A DNA stretch of 64,000 nt, from assembly GCA_039720395.1 (NCBI GenBank), contig CM077833.1, forward strand, positions 25,814,271-25,878,270. Direction: 5' to 3'. The notes below the pieces were generated by a model. It saw only the letters and a program-made list of their open reading frames with translations, had not been told where the DNA came from and did no database searches. This DNA comes from Liquidambar formosana. Its lineage: Eukaryota > Streptophyta > Magnoliopsida > Saxifragales > Altingiaceae. A program made the position numbers and the translations under genes. Shown one piece after another: positions 1-12,300 of the stretch (its first letter is position 1; each line of letters begins with the position of its first letter).

Positions 1-927
1 TAATAAAAGGAGAAAAGAGGAGAAGCATAGAGAAAATAGGAGAAACATATGGGTAGAAGGGAGAAGGGAGACCTATGGTTGATTGGTTGTATATTATTCT
101 TAGGTCTGTAAATCAATAGGATACTTAACTCGTGTAAAATAAGTCACCTTGTTCTAATAACTTTTGTTTTATCATATTTAAAATTTTAAAGTTAGCTAAG
201 TTATTCAGATTTCTAATTATATATAGAACACTTATGTGTTTCTTAGTTCAAATATATTTATGTGCGTGGTTGGGTGAATGTTATGTAATCTTTGACTTTA
301 TATTGATAATTTTTTTTTCCTATTTATCGATCATTTCAATCAGTATGTAGCGTAGCTAGAATTAATAATATAACCTACAACAAAGAGTCAAGACTCAAAA
401 CTCTCAAAAAAATTGAAACCTTTTTTTTTTTTTGGTATCAAAAAGAGATAGTACACTTAAGTTCATGGTGCATTCATAATTACATAAATAAATCAACAGA
501 AAATCACTTAGACACTCAAAAAAGAAGAAAAAAATCACTTACCTTATGCTTCAAATTTTCTCTAAATCACAGTGGGGATATTGAAAACTCAACTGAACTC
601 GATTCAATAAAACTTTATTCCCTCCTACATGAATCTTATTAGGGAGATTCACTCAAAAAAAAAGAAAAGAAAAAACTATTGGAAGCAAGCGACTGATCCT
701 TACCTCCATTTTTAAAGCACATGCACATGCATGAATCTCCATTAAAACGTCTAAAAAAAACATCACCACCAGCCGCGTTAATAGAATTATTGAAATAAAA
801 TAGATGAAGCAACTGATCGAGAATTGGGGGGTTTAAATGGGTTAAAATGGGGCAAAGTATGGAAATAGAAATGAAAGGGTATTAATTAATATGGAATAAT
901 GATGCATGGGAATTGTTAAAAGCAACC
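1..927. other. Intergenic, no gene seen
   Basis: AT-rich spacer with short A and T runs, including a T run near 420-434. No open frame of gene-like composition and no RNA gene was seen on either strand. Confidence 0.5.
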
Positions 928-1147
928 TATATTAAGGTATGTGTTTTAAAATTATAGTTTCCATATTGCTATATTTCCTATATATGCAGAAGGGTGGGTA
1001 GTTGTGTATTTAAAAGGAATTATAGTTTCTGTTTCCTTTGAATTCCTATTTGTGTTTTATATATTAAGGTATGTGTTTTAGAATTATAATTTCCATATTG
1101 TTATATTTCCTATATATGCAGAAGGGTGGGTAGTTGTGTATTTAAAA
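928..1147. repeat. Direct tandem duplication, two copies about 132 bp apart
   Basis: A block of about 88 bp beginning TATATTAAGGTATGTG and ending GTTGTGTATTTAAAA occurs at 928-1015 and again at 1060-1147 with few differences, separated by a short T-rich spacer. It lies next to a Helitron-like end at 1215 and may be internal sequence of that element. Confidence 0.8.
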
Positions 1148-1215
1148 ATTAAAATAAGGGTATATTAGTCAATCAAAAGTTTTTTTCACATTCATCTTTT
1201 TATAGGTAGTATAGA
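1148..1215 (-). mobile_element. Helitron-like 5' end, truncated copy
   Basis: Read on the minus strand, 1215 starts with TCTATACTACCTATAAAA preceded by A. This matches the 5' end of the complete Helitron at 60901-61329 and resembles the end at 38041-38297. No matching hairpin plus CTAG end was found at lower coordinates, so the 3' boundary is unknown. The tandem duplication at 928-1147 is probably part of the element. Confidence 0.5.
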
Positions 1216-1460
1216 TATAGATTTTATTTTATTTTACTTTGACTTTGACGGTTAAAATGTTCGGATCAACTTGGGCACCTCAATTACAGAAAACCTAGCT
1301 CCTATAACCTGTCGGTAACTACCGTTTCTTTCCTTATGGGGGGGGGGGGAAGTCATCTCTTTCCTACATCGTCCCCAAGTCTACCACGGCGTCACCACGA
1401 TCCACCCACCGCTCCAGCTAAGCCAAGAGTAGACTCATAGATCCACCGCACTTCTTCCTT

Positions 1461-1482
1461 CACGTGTCCCAAACTCCACGTG
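1461..1482 (+). promoter_or_regulatory. Paired G-box/ABRE-like sites upstream of the IFRD gene
   Basis: CACGTG occurs at 1461-1466, inside CACGTGTCC, and at 1477-1482, inside CCACGTGC. The first contains the ACGTGTC form of the abscisic-acid response element; the second is a classic G-box. They lie about 350 bp upstream of a TATA box. bZIP or bHLH binding is inferred from known site preferences, not shown here. Confidence 0.5.
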
Positions 1483-1827
1483 CTTTTCTCTTTTCGCACG
1501 CCACGCGTCCCCAAATCCCTTCACCTGCGCTGGCCACTGTTTGAACCACACACATCGTTATCCCTTCCTCCCCATCCAACGGCTCCAACCCACGCCACGT
1601 AGAGAGTCACACGATAACTCTCCGTGCTCCCTCAACACGAGGTCCGAATATTCCATACCACCCAAATTGAATAATTCCCTTTCATGTCTCCCTTTAGCAG
1701 CAACTGGCCCCGTGCGTTTCCTTGGTGTGATTCTATCCCCATTTAAGCCCTTTCGTCATTCACCTCTCTTTTCTTCGCCTCTCGCTATATCTGCGAAACC
1801 TCGATCTCTCCTCTTTCTCTCTCACCT

Positions 1828-1835
1828 TATAAAAA
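1828..1835 (+). promoter_or_regulatory. Probable TATA box of the IFRD gene
   Basis: TATAAAAA lies 172 bp before the ATG at 2000. A 5' leader of about 140 bases is implied. A 144-codon open frame spanning this site (1541-1975) is proline/serine-rich promoter DNA and is not called as a gene. Confidence 0.5.
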
Positions 1836-1999
1836 TTTTAATGGCTGCATCGTCCTTCGACTCATATTCGGTTTTCGTTTCGACCACTTCTCATCCTATA
1901 CATCTCTCCTCCTTCTTCTTCTCTAAATCTTCTGCTCATCGTTTGATTTTTACTCAACTTTGTACCTTTTTTTGACGTACGATCAAGGAGCCGTCACCA

Positions 2000-2019
2000 A
2001 TGGGAAAGCGTGAGTTTTT

Positions 2020-2076
<57 letters not shown>

Positions 2077-5000
2077 CATATATATGTATGTTTGTAAATT
2101 TTAGGGTTTCTGTATGGTGAATTACGGTTTAATTTCAGTCATATTTATCGATAATTCTTAGGTTTAGATCTTTTGGCAAGATCATCGTTGTTTGTCTCTG
2201 CTCAATTTACTTCAATTTTAGCTTGAACAACGGATTCTGAAAACCCTAATAGTCCGAATTTTGTTCAGATATTCACACGCATATTTACATGTATATATAT
2301 TTTGCTCGTTTGGGAATGTGGGAACTAAATTTGGGGATTTTTGTGGGTGATGCTGTTGTATTAATTTGGCAGGTAAAACTCAGCGTAAAAGTGTGGCACT
2401 TTTGGATAGCGATGATGATAGTAGTGTGAGTTCATCGTCAACTCTCCGGTCGGATCTGATGTCGGTGTCAGGGACTGAGGAAGTTCCGCTGGATAAAGAT
2501 AGTTTACTGGATCAAGCTCTGGAGGCTTTGTTTGAGAAGAGGTAGTTTAATTTCAGTTCAATCCAATTTCATGTATGATAGATATGTTGCATTCATGACA
2601 TCTGCTGCAAAAACTAACAAAATCAGATGCGAAATTTGCTTTCTGCTAATAATGCAATATTCAGCGCTTATTTAAGAATTAATACTTCTATTACTGCTTC
2701 TCTTTAATTCTGTAAGTAGTTTAAGTTTAGGGTTTTCTTAACGTGTGCCCTATGGGCACATGTTAAGCTGCAATTAATGACCCAATCATTTGCATGGGAA
2801 ATGATGAAAGTTGCTTGGAAAAAGTTGAAAATATTTGGAAAATTGTGCAAACACATTTCTCCATGCAATTATTGGGTCATTAATTGCAGATTAACATGTG
2901 CCCTTAGCACACACGTTAGAAAAACCCTAATTGGTATGTTTTGGGATGCCATGACTGCTATACAGTGTGTGTGTGCCCCCCCGGGGGGTGTTGGGGGGAT
3001 TTAGTTTATAACATTGAACTTAAGTTTTGATGATGTTTTAATTTTCCGACAAAGGGGGTCCACAAGGGAGAAGGCTTTGTCATCAATTGTTGAGGCTTTC
3101 AACGGCAACTTGCAGCATCAGTTTGTGGAAAAGAAGTATGCACTTACATCTTTGTTTTTATTCTCTTTTTGTGCAACTTTTACTCGGGTGTTTTATTACT
3201 ATAGAGAATTACTTCAGAATGTATATGGCTTGGTATTACTAAAGAATAACATTATTTATGAAATTGCATAAAATATTTATTCATCATGAGAATTTTAGGT
3301 AGATGTGGTTCTTATTTGAAGTTGTGCACGTGCCTTATTGTAACAGAAACATATAATTAAAGTTCAACAATTGGAACATTAAAATTATTATTTGTATATA
3401 TGCAGATCTAAACTGTAATTATTAAAATTATTATATGTATTATTTATAATTATTAAAATTATCCTTATAATATTATTTGTCTATTTATTATTCAACTTAT
3501 AATACTTTGATCATGTGGTCCTGCAATGTTTTTAATCGTGGGTATGTTTCTTAAATATCCCATGATCCCATGGTTTTCTTTTCAGCTTTGTTACTTTACT
3601 GCACCAGTGTCTAAATTCCTTCAAGCGGGGGTCTGCCCAAGAGATATCTTCAGCGTCTCATGTCATTGGTAAATAGTTTAACCCTTCTTATTGACATTTT
3701 CTAAAATTTTCTATTTCTTATGGTTCTCTTTTGAGCAATTATTATCTTTCTATTTTCATTGTTAGGATTGCTGGCGCTGACCGTTGGGTGTGAGGATAAG
3801 GCCCATGAAATACTGGAGGAATCATTTTCTGCTATTTCACAGGCGCTTAAATCTCCTTCTGAATTATCAAAAATATCATCGGTATATATGATACATAAAA
3901 ATTCTTTAGATTTTGAATATGGTTGCTCTCTCGGTTACTTGGAGTTTGTATGTGTGTGTGTGTTTAAAATTTTATTTTATTTTTTTAAATTTTATAATCC
4001 ACAGCCTCTTTGATTGCAGTTACTAGAGTGTTTGGCTATCATCACTTTCGTTGGAGGAAAAGAACCAGAGGAAACAGAAAGATCGATGCAACTAATGTGG
4101 CAATTGGTTCGTCCAAAGCTGGGTTCCAATGTATGTATTTGTTTATGATTCATGTTATCTAAAGTGCATCTGATCATGCCATAGCACCTGTTTTGTGGTT
4201 GTGTGTTAATTCTCAAATCAACATGTCGATGGTACTGATACTTTAATATGTTTTTGTATTGCTCTTGAACCAAGAATTGATAGTGGTGCTTTGAACTCTA
4301 TAATGGAATACTACATCCCATGCTACCTTAGATCTACTAGTGATGCTTTAAGGCATATGTATGGTTATTTTTTGTTATTGAGGGTTGATTATGTGGTTTC
4401 ACCTTTTAGGTAGTTGCAAGTAAACCTTCAACAGCTCTAATAACAGCAGTGGTGTCTGCTTGGTCATTTCTTCTTACAACTATGGATGGATGGAGACTTG
4501 ACACCAAAAATTGGCAAGAGTGAGTAAAATCTTGGTCTCATTGTCACTCTTTATTTTCTTTTCAGTCCACCTTTTTTTTTTTTTTTTTGGTGCTAAGTAA
4601 GATTTTTCTAGTAATTATTGTGCTTATACACCCATCTGATTGCTGCCTTAAAGGGTTTGCCGCTATTAAAAAGGGTAAAAGAGCCTTGTCAGATTTTATA
4701 TTTGTAGCTATCTAGAATGGGCATATCATGACCTAGAAGCCAATCCTTGGTGCTAGGCAATTGGAATAAAGAGAGTAACTTACTATTTTCTGCAATCGGT
4801 GCACAGGTCAATATCTTATTTTTCTAGTCTGCTGGACAAGGAGGACAGATCTGTACGCATTGCAGCTGGTGAAGCACTGGCTTTAATCTTTGAGATGGGG
4901 AGTTTGGAGAAGTTCTCTGTTGAAGCTAAAGGATCTAGTGACGGCTCTCAGGAGCGATTTACCCATATACAGGGATTAAAAGCAAAAATTCTTAATCAAG

Positions 5001-6621
5001 TAAGAAACCTCTCTGCTGAAGCTGGTGGTAAAGGTTCTGCAAAGAAGGATCTTAATAACCAGCGGAACTTATTTCGGGATATTTTGGAATTCATCGAGGT
5101 ATTTCCTTGTTCCTCTCCAAATGTGTACTTCTGATGGTGCATGTGGGCTTTTATGGTTTTATGGTGCTCATACCATATTTAAATGTATCAGGATGGCTAT
5201 AGTCCCGAAAGCTCAATGAAGATTGGTGGAGATTCAATAAGCACATCAACATGGTCTCAATTGATACAGGTTCTTCCTCCTTTTCATGTTCCTGTTAAGT
5301 GTCTTGGGTATCAATGTCTCCAACTTTTTGATAATTTTTTAAAATTTATTTTTTAACAGTTGAACTTTTTGAAGCGCTTTCTTGGGGGAGGATTTGTTAA
5401 GCATATGCAGGTTGGTTTTCTTGTCCTTAGCTTGATCCATTCATCATCGTCTGGATTAAATTTTAAGATTTTTTCTTGATTGTTTTTGTGCTATCACTTT
5501 GTCAATTGATGGCTTATAAATAAATCCTATTCTGTTTAAACAGGAGAATGAATTTATTCAGGAGGTTCTTGGGTTTGAGCCAAAACGAAAGCACTTTTCA
5601 GGCAGTGAACGTCATATATCCAGTACTGAAAAGGTTAGTTCTTACTTTCCCATGCTGAAAATCTTGGTTCCTCATCTATAATTTTTTTGTTGGAATTACT
5701 TTATAGGCCATGAGTTCCATGTGATGATTATCTGTTTAGTGTGTCTGTTGCATTGAAAACTCTCTCCCTCCCTCTATCTTCCACTCTTCAGTTTGGATGT
5801 GGTACTTAATTCTATTGTCAATTTTGTGTCAGTTAACAAGCTTTGTTATTTAGACTTTTGACATAAACTACCAAGCTGTTCCTTGCATGCCATGATGTGG
5901 ATATGGGTACAAGATGCTTGTTGACTGCTTCAATTTTGTTTCTACTTATCTGTTTATGTGATTTTATTTTGTTACAGAGGTTGTATAAGTCGCCGAACTC
6001 AGTCCTCAACAAGGCCAGGACTCAACAGCTGAACAAGGACCGGATGTTGTCCCAGGTATTTTCTTATAACTGGATTGGGAAAGTTACTTCGAAATTAATG
6101 GGATTATCGCAGTTAATTTGCTTTGAATTGAACGTAAGACATGATGGCCAAGCAGTGTTATGGGATTTTAGCATAGCGCACAGCCCTAATTTTACTGAGG
6201 CTTACTCTACAAAATCTTAAAGCTTTAGACTACATGAGACAAAAGTGGTGCACATATATTCAGCCTTAATGATATAGGCTTCCCATCAATTACCAAAGGA
6301 GGCACCTTGAGCCCACCCTCACTGGGCTGCTACCTAGGCTTGTTTGAGGTCTTACTCTGCGTGTCTAAACTGATGTTATTTTTGCCGAGACTGAAATAGA
6401 CCACTGGCTTAAGCCAGCTGTCCCAGAATTTGGCAGAAGCACAAATCATATTTGATCAATACTTCATCAAAAAAATATTGATCAACAATGATGTTCAAAT
6501 TCTATCAAAATTGTCATAAATTATAATCCCATTTCAGGTTTGGTTATGTACCCTTTTTTCTCCTCATGTTCAGGGTAGAAACACTGGCCACTATGCAGTT
6601 ATGGGAAATGAAGAGGTGTAA
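2000..6621 (+). CDS. SAT32: Interferon-related developmental regulator (IFRD) family protein, SAT32-like
   Basis: Thirteen exons: 2000-2009, 2373-2541, 3055-3135, 3586-3668, 3766-3881, 4020-4130, 4410-4519, 4807-5098, 5192-5269, 5360-5410, 5544-5633, 5978-6055, 6574-6621. They sum to 1317 bases, a 438-residue protein, all with GT-AG introns and matching phases. The protein opens MGKRKTQRKS followed by an Asp/Ser-rich stretch, then a helical IFRD domain (about 45-330) with the blocks DQALEALFEKRGSTREKAL and GLLALTVGCEDKAHEI. The IFRD C-terminal block LNFLKRFLGGGFVKHMQ is near 351-367, followed by GFEPKRK. The tail ends with HYAVMGNEEV. Plant members include Arabidopsis SAT32, linked to salt tolerance; the animal relatives IFRD1/2 are transcription co-regulators. 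The ATG was chosen because it gives the conserved basic start; the first exon is only ten bases. No damage seen. The gene symbol is by similarity. Confidence 0.93.
2021..2082. repeat. (TC)n-(TA)n microsatellite in intron 1
   Basis: A run of TC dinucleotides passes directly into TA dinucleotides a few bases after the first exon of the IFRD gene. Such leader-intron repeats vary in length between individuals. Confidence 0.9.
2727..2930. mobile_element. MITE with about 70-bp terminal inverted repeats, in intron 2 of the IFRD gene
   Basis: The left end TTAGGGTTTTCTTAACGTGT and the right end, read in reverse, TTAGGGTTTTTCTAACGTGT pair over about 70 bp with few mismatches; only about 65 bp lie between them. 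The outer bases TTA/TAA form a symmetric flank, suggesting a TA or TAA/TTA target site as in Tc1-mariner or PIF-Harbinger families. A second family member lies at 42103-42324. No transposase frame, so it is non-autonomous. Confidence 0.85.
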
Positions 6622-7774
6622 AACAAAGTCATTCAACACTATATTTGTACTTCCTGCTGGAATAGTGGAATCATTGGGCGTGCAGTGGGCGTCCATTGCC
6701 AGAATTATTGCTGCCTTATTATTCCTAATGGGCTCATAAATGGTATTCATTTTGATTTAGTGTGGGGCTTACATACACAGATAAGTTATGAAGTTTTATT
6801 GTTAAAATTCTTTCTGCACTAAGGGCATCGAAGTATAACTTCATTTGTTGGAGGTTATTGTCATTGTTAAAACTCAGCATGGCTGATGTTTCAAGGTTTT
6901 TCCTCTGGTCCTTGAATAATTTATACCCACACTTGATGAAGAAGTTAATTATACAATTTCTTTTATTTAATCTTTTTTCCCCCCTCCTTAAGGTGGGCTC
7001 TTCTCTATTTTCATTTTTGTCTTTGCCCTGCATTGCGACACATTTTCAAGGTTGGAGTGGAGGCAAAGGAGGCTGCTCATGTTTAGTGTTGATTACGAGG
7101 TAGATGCATGTAAGTGTATCTCGTTAATGTGATACCACCTGGCCATATCACAGTTACATGGAAGTTCTACTCTAATGTTAGAGGTGGTAGCTGTGTGTAG
7201 TGACAGGTGGCTGTGCATTTATATGTCCATTCTGGTCATGGTAGTCGATTTGTATAGATTGTGAATTTGTGGTGTTGTGTTTGCTATGAGGAGAGGATTA
7301 TGGCATGTTTCGGCTATTCAGTATTCAGTCGAGGATATTTAGTAGCCTCCTACGCTACTTTTAGCCGTGTGGTGGCGATGAGCATTTTGACTTTGCGAAA
7401 ACTGACGCGAGGTTGAGAATCTGAAAGGGACATAGCAGACACGGATAGGACTTGTTTTTCCCACTTCCGAGCGAGTAGTTCCTAGTTTTTTAATATTGGG
7501 CTGAACAGAGCTAAATAGCTACTTGAACCTGGCTCAATAAACTAACAGGCTCATAAAAGAAGTTTGAGCTTGATTTATGAGTAAGTTAGAACAAGCAGGC
7601 TTGCATTGAGTCGTTCAAGAAACCATGTTCAAATAGCTTGGCACAAGTGACACAAGTCAATGGAGAGGAGTCAAAGGTGCATTTGCTAGGTTGGGAAGTC
7701 TTGAGTAGCTGATCTAATTTGAATTGAGTAATGGTATGCAATGCAGTTAGTTAAATTGCTATACCCCTGTAGGC
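6622..7774 (+). other. 3' untranslated and spacer region after the IFRD gene
   Basis: No coding frame with conserved features. The first few hundred bases are presumably 3' UTR; no unambiguous polyadenylation signal was chosen. Around 7490-7620 is a low-complexity stretch with repeated CTC/GAG-type words (GGCTC, GAGCTTG) like those found in degraded transposon ends. Confidence 0.5.
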
Positions 7775-7947
7775 GGAAGTGGATTTGGTGCATTTAGTCA
7801 CTTTAAATGCATCGTAAAGTTATCGTGTGACTAACTATTTTATGCCCAACTAATTTCAGCCCTCCAATTTCATCTTTTTTCACTTGTCGCTTATCGCACG
7901 GTAATTTTACGGTGCATTTAAAGTGACTAAATGCACGAAATCCAAAT
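7775..7947. mobile_element. Short MITE with 11-bp flanking direct repeat
   Basis: Left arm TGGATTTGGTGCATTTAGTC and reversed right arm TGGATTTCGTGCATTTAGTC pair over about 50 bp, with a small central spacer. The direct repeat CCCCTGTAGGC flanks it at 7764-7774 and 7948-7958. An 8-11 bp target duplication fits Mutator-like elements. It sits about 170 bp before the tRNA-Asn gene. Confidence 0.8.
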
Positions 7948-8114
7948 CCCCTGTAGGCTGGCAGATCGGCTCCTCCGCTCCAAACTGAAGCAAAAGTTAT
8001 GTTTTAGAGGAGTGAAATAGGGCGATATTGTTGTTTTGTGCTCGAGTTCTGTTGGCGGATGATGGGCTTAATACCAACTTACAAATAAACTTACAGCGTG
8101 TGATGGGAGCAAAA

Positions 8115-8131
8115 GCTGGAGTAGCTCAGTT

Positions 8132-8164
<33 letters not shown>

Positions 8165-8188
8165 AAGGTTCAAGCCCTTCCTCTAGCG
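8115..8188 (+). tRNA. tRNA-Asn (anticodon GUU)
   Basis: A 74-base cloverleaf. The acceptor stem GCTGGAG pairs with CTCTAGC with one G-U pair; the anticodon arm TGTGG/CCACA encloses the loop CTGTTAA with anticodon GTT; the T arm GAAGG/CCTTC encloses TTCAAGC. Internal polymerase III A box (TAGCTCAGTTGG) and B box (GGTTCAAGCC) are both intact. No intron. Probably functional. Confidence 0.95.
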
Positions 8189-9354
8189 TTATCATTACAA
8201 ACACTTCTTATTTTTCCCTTCCTTCTATATATATATATATATATATATTCTTTCTGGGTAAACCCAAATGTGGTTTAAATACTTCCCCCAAATTAAACAG
8301 AATGGTGCTTCAGAAAGGCAACTCACATTAAATTTTTACCCCAAGGCATAGAGATAAGCAGGAGAATGTATGGTTTCTTCCGTCTCAAACCCCTTCCTGT
8401 AGAATGCAGAATTAATTCTTGCCATATTCTTTCATTCCAGTGGGATTATATGTCAGCTGCTTTGATCAACGTGCTACACACACACACACATATACTATAT
8501 ATGTTAGGTAGGCCAAGATTTGGGAGAACCTACTCAAACCATGTCATGTTCCAAATTCAAAACGAAACACTAGCCTGATCTTAATTTACTTCCTAATGTT
8601 GATTAGACCTTCATTAGACACCACCCTTCGAGTTGAAACCTACAATATCAGAAGTATTTTTATAATACGTAGCCATTTTCTCAGTTCACGCATATGCATG
8701 TAACGTGTTTGTCTATAAATGCTATGCTTCCAATCAAAGTAATTATGCTTAGTCAATAAGCACCAATTGAAAGTGTTTTGAAGTGCGATATCTCAACTTT
8801 ATTTGGAATACAATGACAAAAGCTGGCATCCCACTAGCACACGCATATTTTGAATGCAGGCCATCGGTATTTTCCCATCCCATGTAGGAAGTCATAACCT
8901 CCTATCAAATGGATTGAAAGCCACAGGCACTACTAAACCAAAGCATGTAAACAAAACAAGGAAACTAGCACTATTAGCGCTCTACTTTTAGCTTCTTGAA
9001 CTCCCCCTACCATGCATTCATAAATTCCCTTTGCACTCACCATCAATGACACCATGTAAAAGCCTGAGAAGGCCCTCGCAGCCACCTGAAAAAAAAGCAT
9101 GAGAAACTTTGTCCCCGGTTATATGCATCAAAAAGAAAAGGCTTTCATAAAATCACCTGCAATAAAATCCACAAAATTTCAAATGCTTCTCAAAACAGAA
9201 CCTCAACCCAGATCCACATTAACCCAAATGGTAACTATGGCTATACCGAAGCGTGAGAAAACAGAAGTACTATACAATTGTATGAAGCTCTCAACCAACC
9301 CTCTATATATTGTTCAGTAAAAAAATTATCATGTATCAAATTCTATATTTGTAC
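8189..9354. other. Spacer between tRNA-Asn and the 3' end of the CUE gene
   Basis: Holds a TA microsatellite (about 8226-8250) and a short CA run near 8477-8490. No coding potential of note. The part nearest 9354 should include the 3' UTR of the minus-strand CUE gene. Confidence 0.5.
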
Positions 9355-12300
9355 CTAAAAACCACTCAATCCGGAGAAGTGCTTCCTCATGGCCCTATCC
9401 TTCCTGTAATTATTTCTCCCTCCTCCCCTTCTTCCCCTGCCTCTAGAATTCCCCGGATTCCCCCTTCCTCCAGCCTCAGAAACCTCAGACTCATCATCTT
9501 GCTCCTGCTCCTCATGGGAATCTGTCAGCTTTTTAACCGCACCTAGAGGGAGGTTGCCACCGCGTCCAAGGCCGTAAATTAATTCTTTCTGGGCTTGATT
9601 AACTAGTGACGCTTCATTAATATTCGCAACTGCGACAGAACCTTCAACTTTATAACTGTAATTTCTACCATCCTTAACATAGAACTGGGGCTTCTTACGG
9701 GATCCCCATTTTGCATTTGAAGCATTTGGAGCAGAGCTCTCAGTTTCCATTCCCCAAGATTTCCCCTGATTGGAGCTGATTTTGTCTCCCAATATCTCAC
9801 TTTCCTCCAATCCCGAATCCACGACACTTAAACCTAAATCATCAAAAGAATCATCGTACTCATCTTCATACTCATACTGTGAGATTAGAGTGGCAGTCTT
9901 TTCTAAATCTTTTTCATTCCTAGAATCAAGGGTATTGGAATAAGGCAAGTCAACTTTAGACTTCCTGACAAACCTCCCAACTGAAGATGATGATAAATTT
10001 GAGGAGCCCTCAGTTCGTTGCTCTGCAACTACAGCTACCAAGTTGGTAGAGGGCAATGCTGTAGATTCCACTAATTTCCCTTTCCCTTTATCAGTTCCTG
10101 CTCACAGATGAAGCAGACTTGTGTGGTGGAATCTTCTCTAATGAAGTGTCCAGGGACTGCAGGTCTTCATGGAGAGTTCCCTCCAGAATCCTCTGAATCA
10201 CCTCTTCTGGATTCTGGTTATAAACTTCAAGACATGCAGACACAAACCCTTTACCATAATCAGGGAAAATTTCTTTAATTTGACTGATTTTGGATTCCAC
10301 AATTGCAGCATCTTCATCCATCTGCACTTTGTTGCTCGTCACAGGAGTTGGTGTATGAGGTGGCTCCTTAATAGTGGCTTCTAAAGAATGCATCATGATC
10401 CCAGATAAATACTGAAACTGTTCATCATCCATGAAAATCCATCCTACATGGAAAAAGTTTGAAGTTCAGCCAACATAAATTGCTTCAAGAAGTGCAATCA
10501 TAGTTGAGATTTGACATGTTTTGAGAATGGGTTAAGAAAATATACTCAGAAGTCAGAATAATGAGGGAGAACAAGCACATTAGGAAAGAGAATAAGTTGA
10601 TATATACTTCAAAAATGATCTACAGAATAATATCTCTTGGAGGCATACTAGTTTCCAATCATCCAAATATAATAAACCGTTTGGACAAGAGTGTTAATTG
10701 TTAAATCAGAAGCATTAATAATAATAGCAAAGCTTTCTGCATGTTATGATGAAAATAAAAATGTTCCTTGATCATATAACATGCACTAGTCACATGGACT
10801 CTCTACTTCACCTTGGAGCAGCCGTGTCAACACAACATGAATGGGTATGGGCACTCCAGACACTTCAAAATAGGGAAGAAAAACCTTGGAAAGCAGAAAC
10901 ATCTGAAACTTGGACATGCACCAACACCCGATGCCCATACTGAGTCCATGTAACTTAGATCATGCAAATAACAATATAATTAATATTTTCCACTATATGC
11001 ATGACAGTAATTAGCATACTTTAACAATTTTAAAAGGGGAATGATATTGGGGCTCTAAAATGAGCTTTTTTTCCGCACCCCTCAAAAGTGAGAGTGAGAG
11101 GAGTGAGAGAAGCTCATTTTGGAGCCCCACTATTATTTCCATTTTTAAAAGGTATTACAAGTTATATTATGTGTTATGTAATGCCATTTCATGAAGACTG
11201 ATGTCCTCATTACTCTACATTCCAGGCAAATGCAAGACTTTGTGAAATAGCAAATAGGGTTTTTGACAGCCCAAGTAAAAATATGGAAAAAGGCCATGTG
11301 TAATGAAGACATCAACTTCATTATAATTTTTAGACAAAAAAGTAAGAAATAAACAAGATGAGGAAAAATCGTCTAAGAGAGTTTGGCCATGTGTAATGAA
11401 GACCTGGGAATACCTACCTCAACAGGTGAGGTACATTATGAGGTAAAACGCTACACCATACATGGCTCAGATAGAAGTTATTGGAATTTAGAATCAATGC
11501 AACACCTTTCATCAAACTCCTATAGTCCTATTCTTCTATTGATAATAAATAAGGATATCATTAACAACTAATATTATAAGGATATCATGAATAACTATTA
11601 TCATAATATTATTCCAAGTGCAACATACCAGTAATGGCATCCTAGATATTTAAAGTCCAAATTTCACACGTAAGTCATTTAAATCTCAAAATTTTCCCAT
11701 ATTCCTACAACTTCCCTCAAATTTCATTGTCAAGGAAAATTGAGTTTCACATTGCCATATGTGTAAGCTCTTATATTTGCTGGAATAAGGACGTCCCACA
11801 TGATTATGGCTTCATGGACCCTCAAACCAATCTCCTCCTTAACAGTAAAAAATTCCACAAAAATGACTGAAAATGAAGAGCCATATAATTACTTGACGAG
11901 ATCCTGGTTCTATTAGGAAACTTTCATTAGATGAAGATATTACACACTCACCACTACTTCGTAAATTCTCAAGTCTGCTCATTATCTTGTAATTCTTTTC
12001 AACATCTTGAAGAAATGTCCCCCTGTTTTGATTCTCCCAAACATGTTGTAAAACTCCACTAATTTCCCTAAAAGTTTGAACCAAAATGTCTGCCCTTATG
12101 ATAGGATCCTCCACTTTAGCCGGAAACATCATTGTGGAATCTGGAAAGGGAAGGCTGCCTTCAAACGCTTCATCACTTAGATAGCATAAGTCCAGTAATT
12201 TCCAACCAAAATTGACTATTCTCATTGACAACATCTTCAAACTGATAGCTATATTCGAAAGAATGCCAGTATCTGCTTTCTGAAGTCCATCATCCTCCTG

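Noticed and set aside
1541..1975. 144-codon plus-strand frame before the IFRD gene
   Set aside because: Overlaps the TATA box and leader; Pro/Ser-rich composition with no domain; the real gene starts at 2000.
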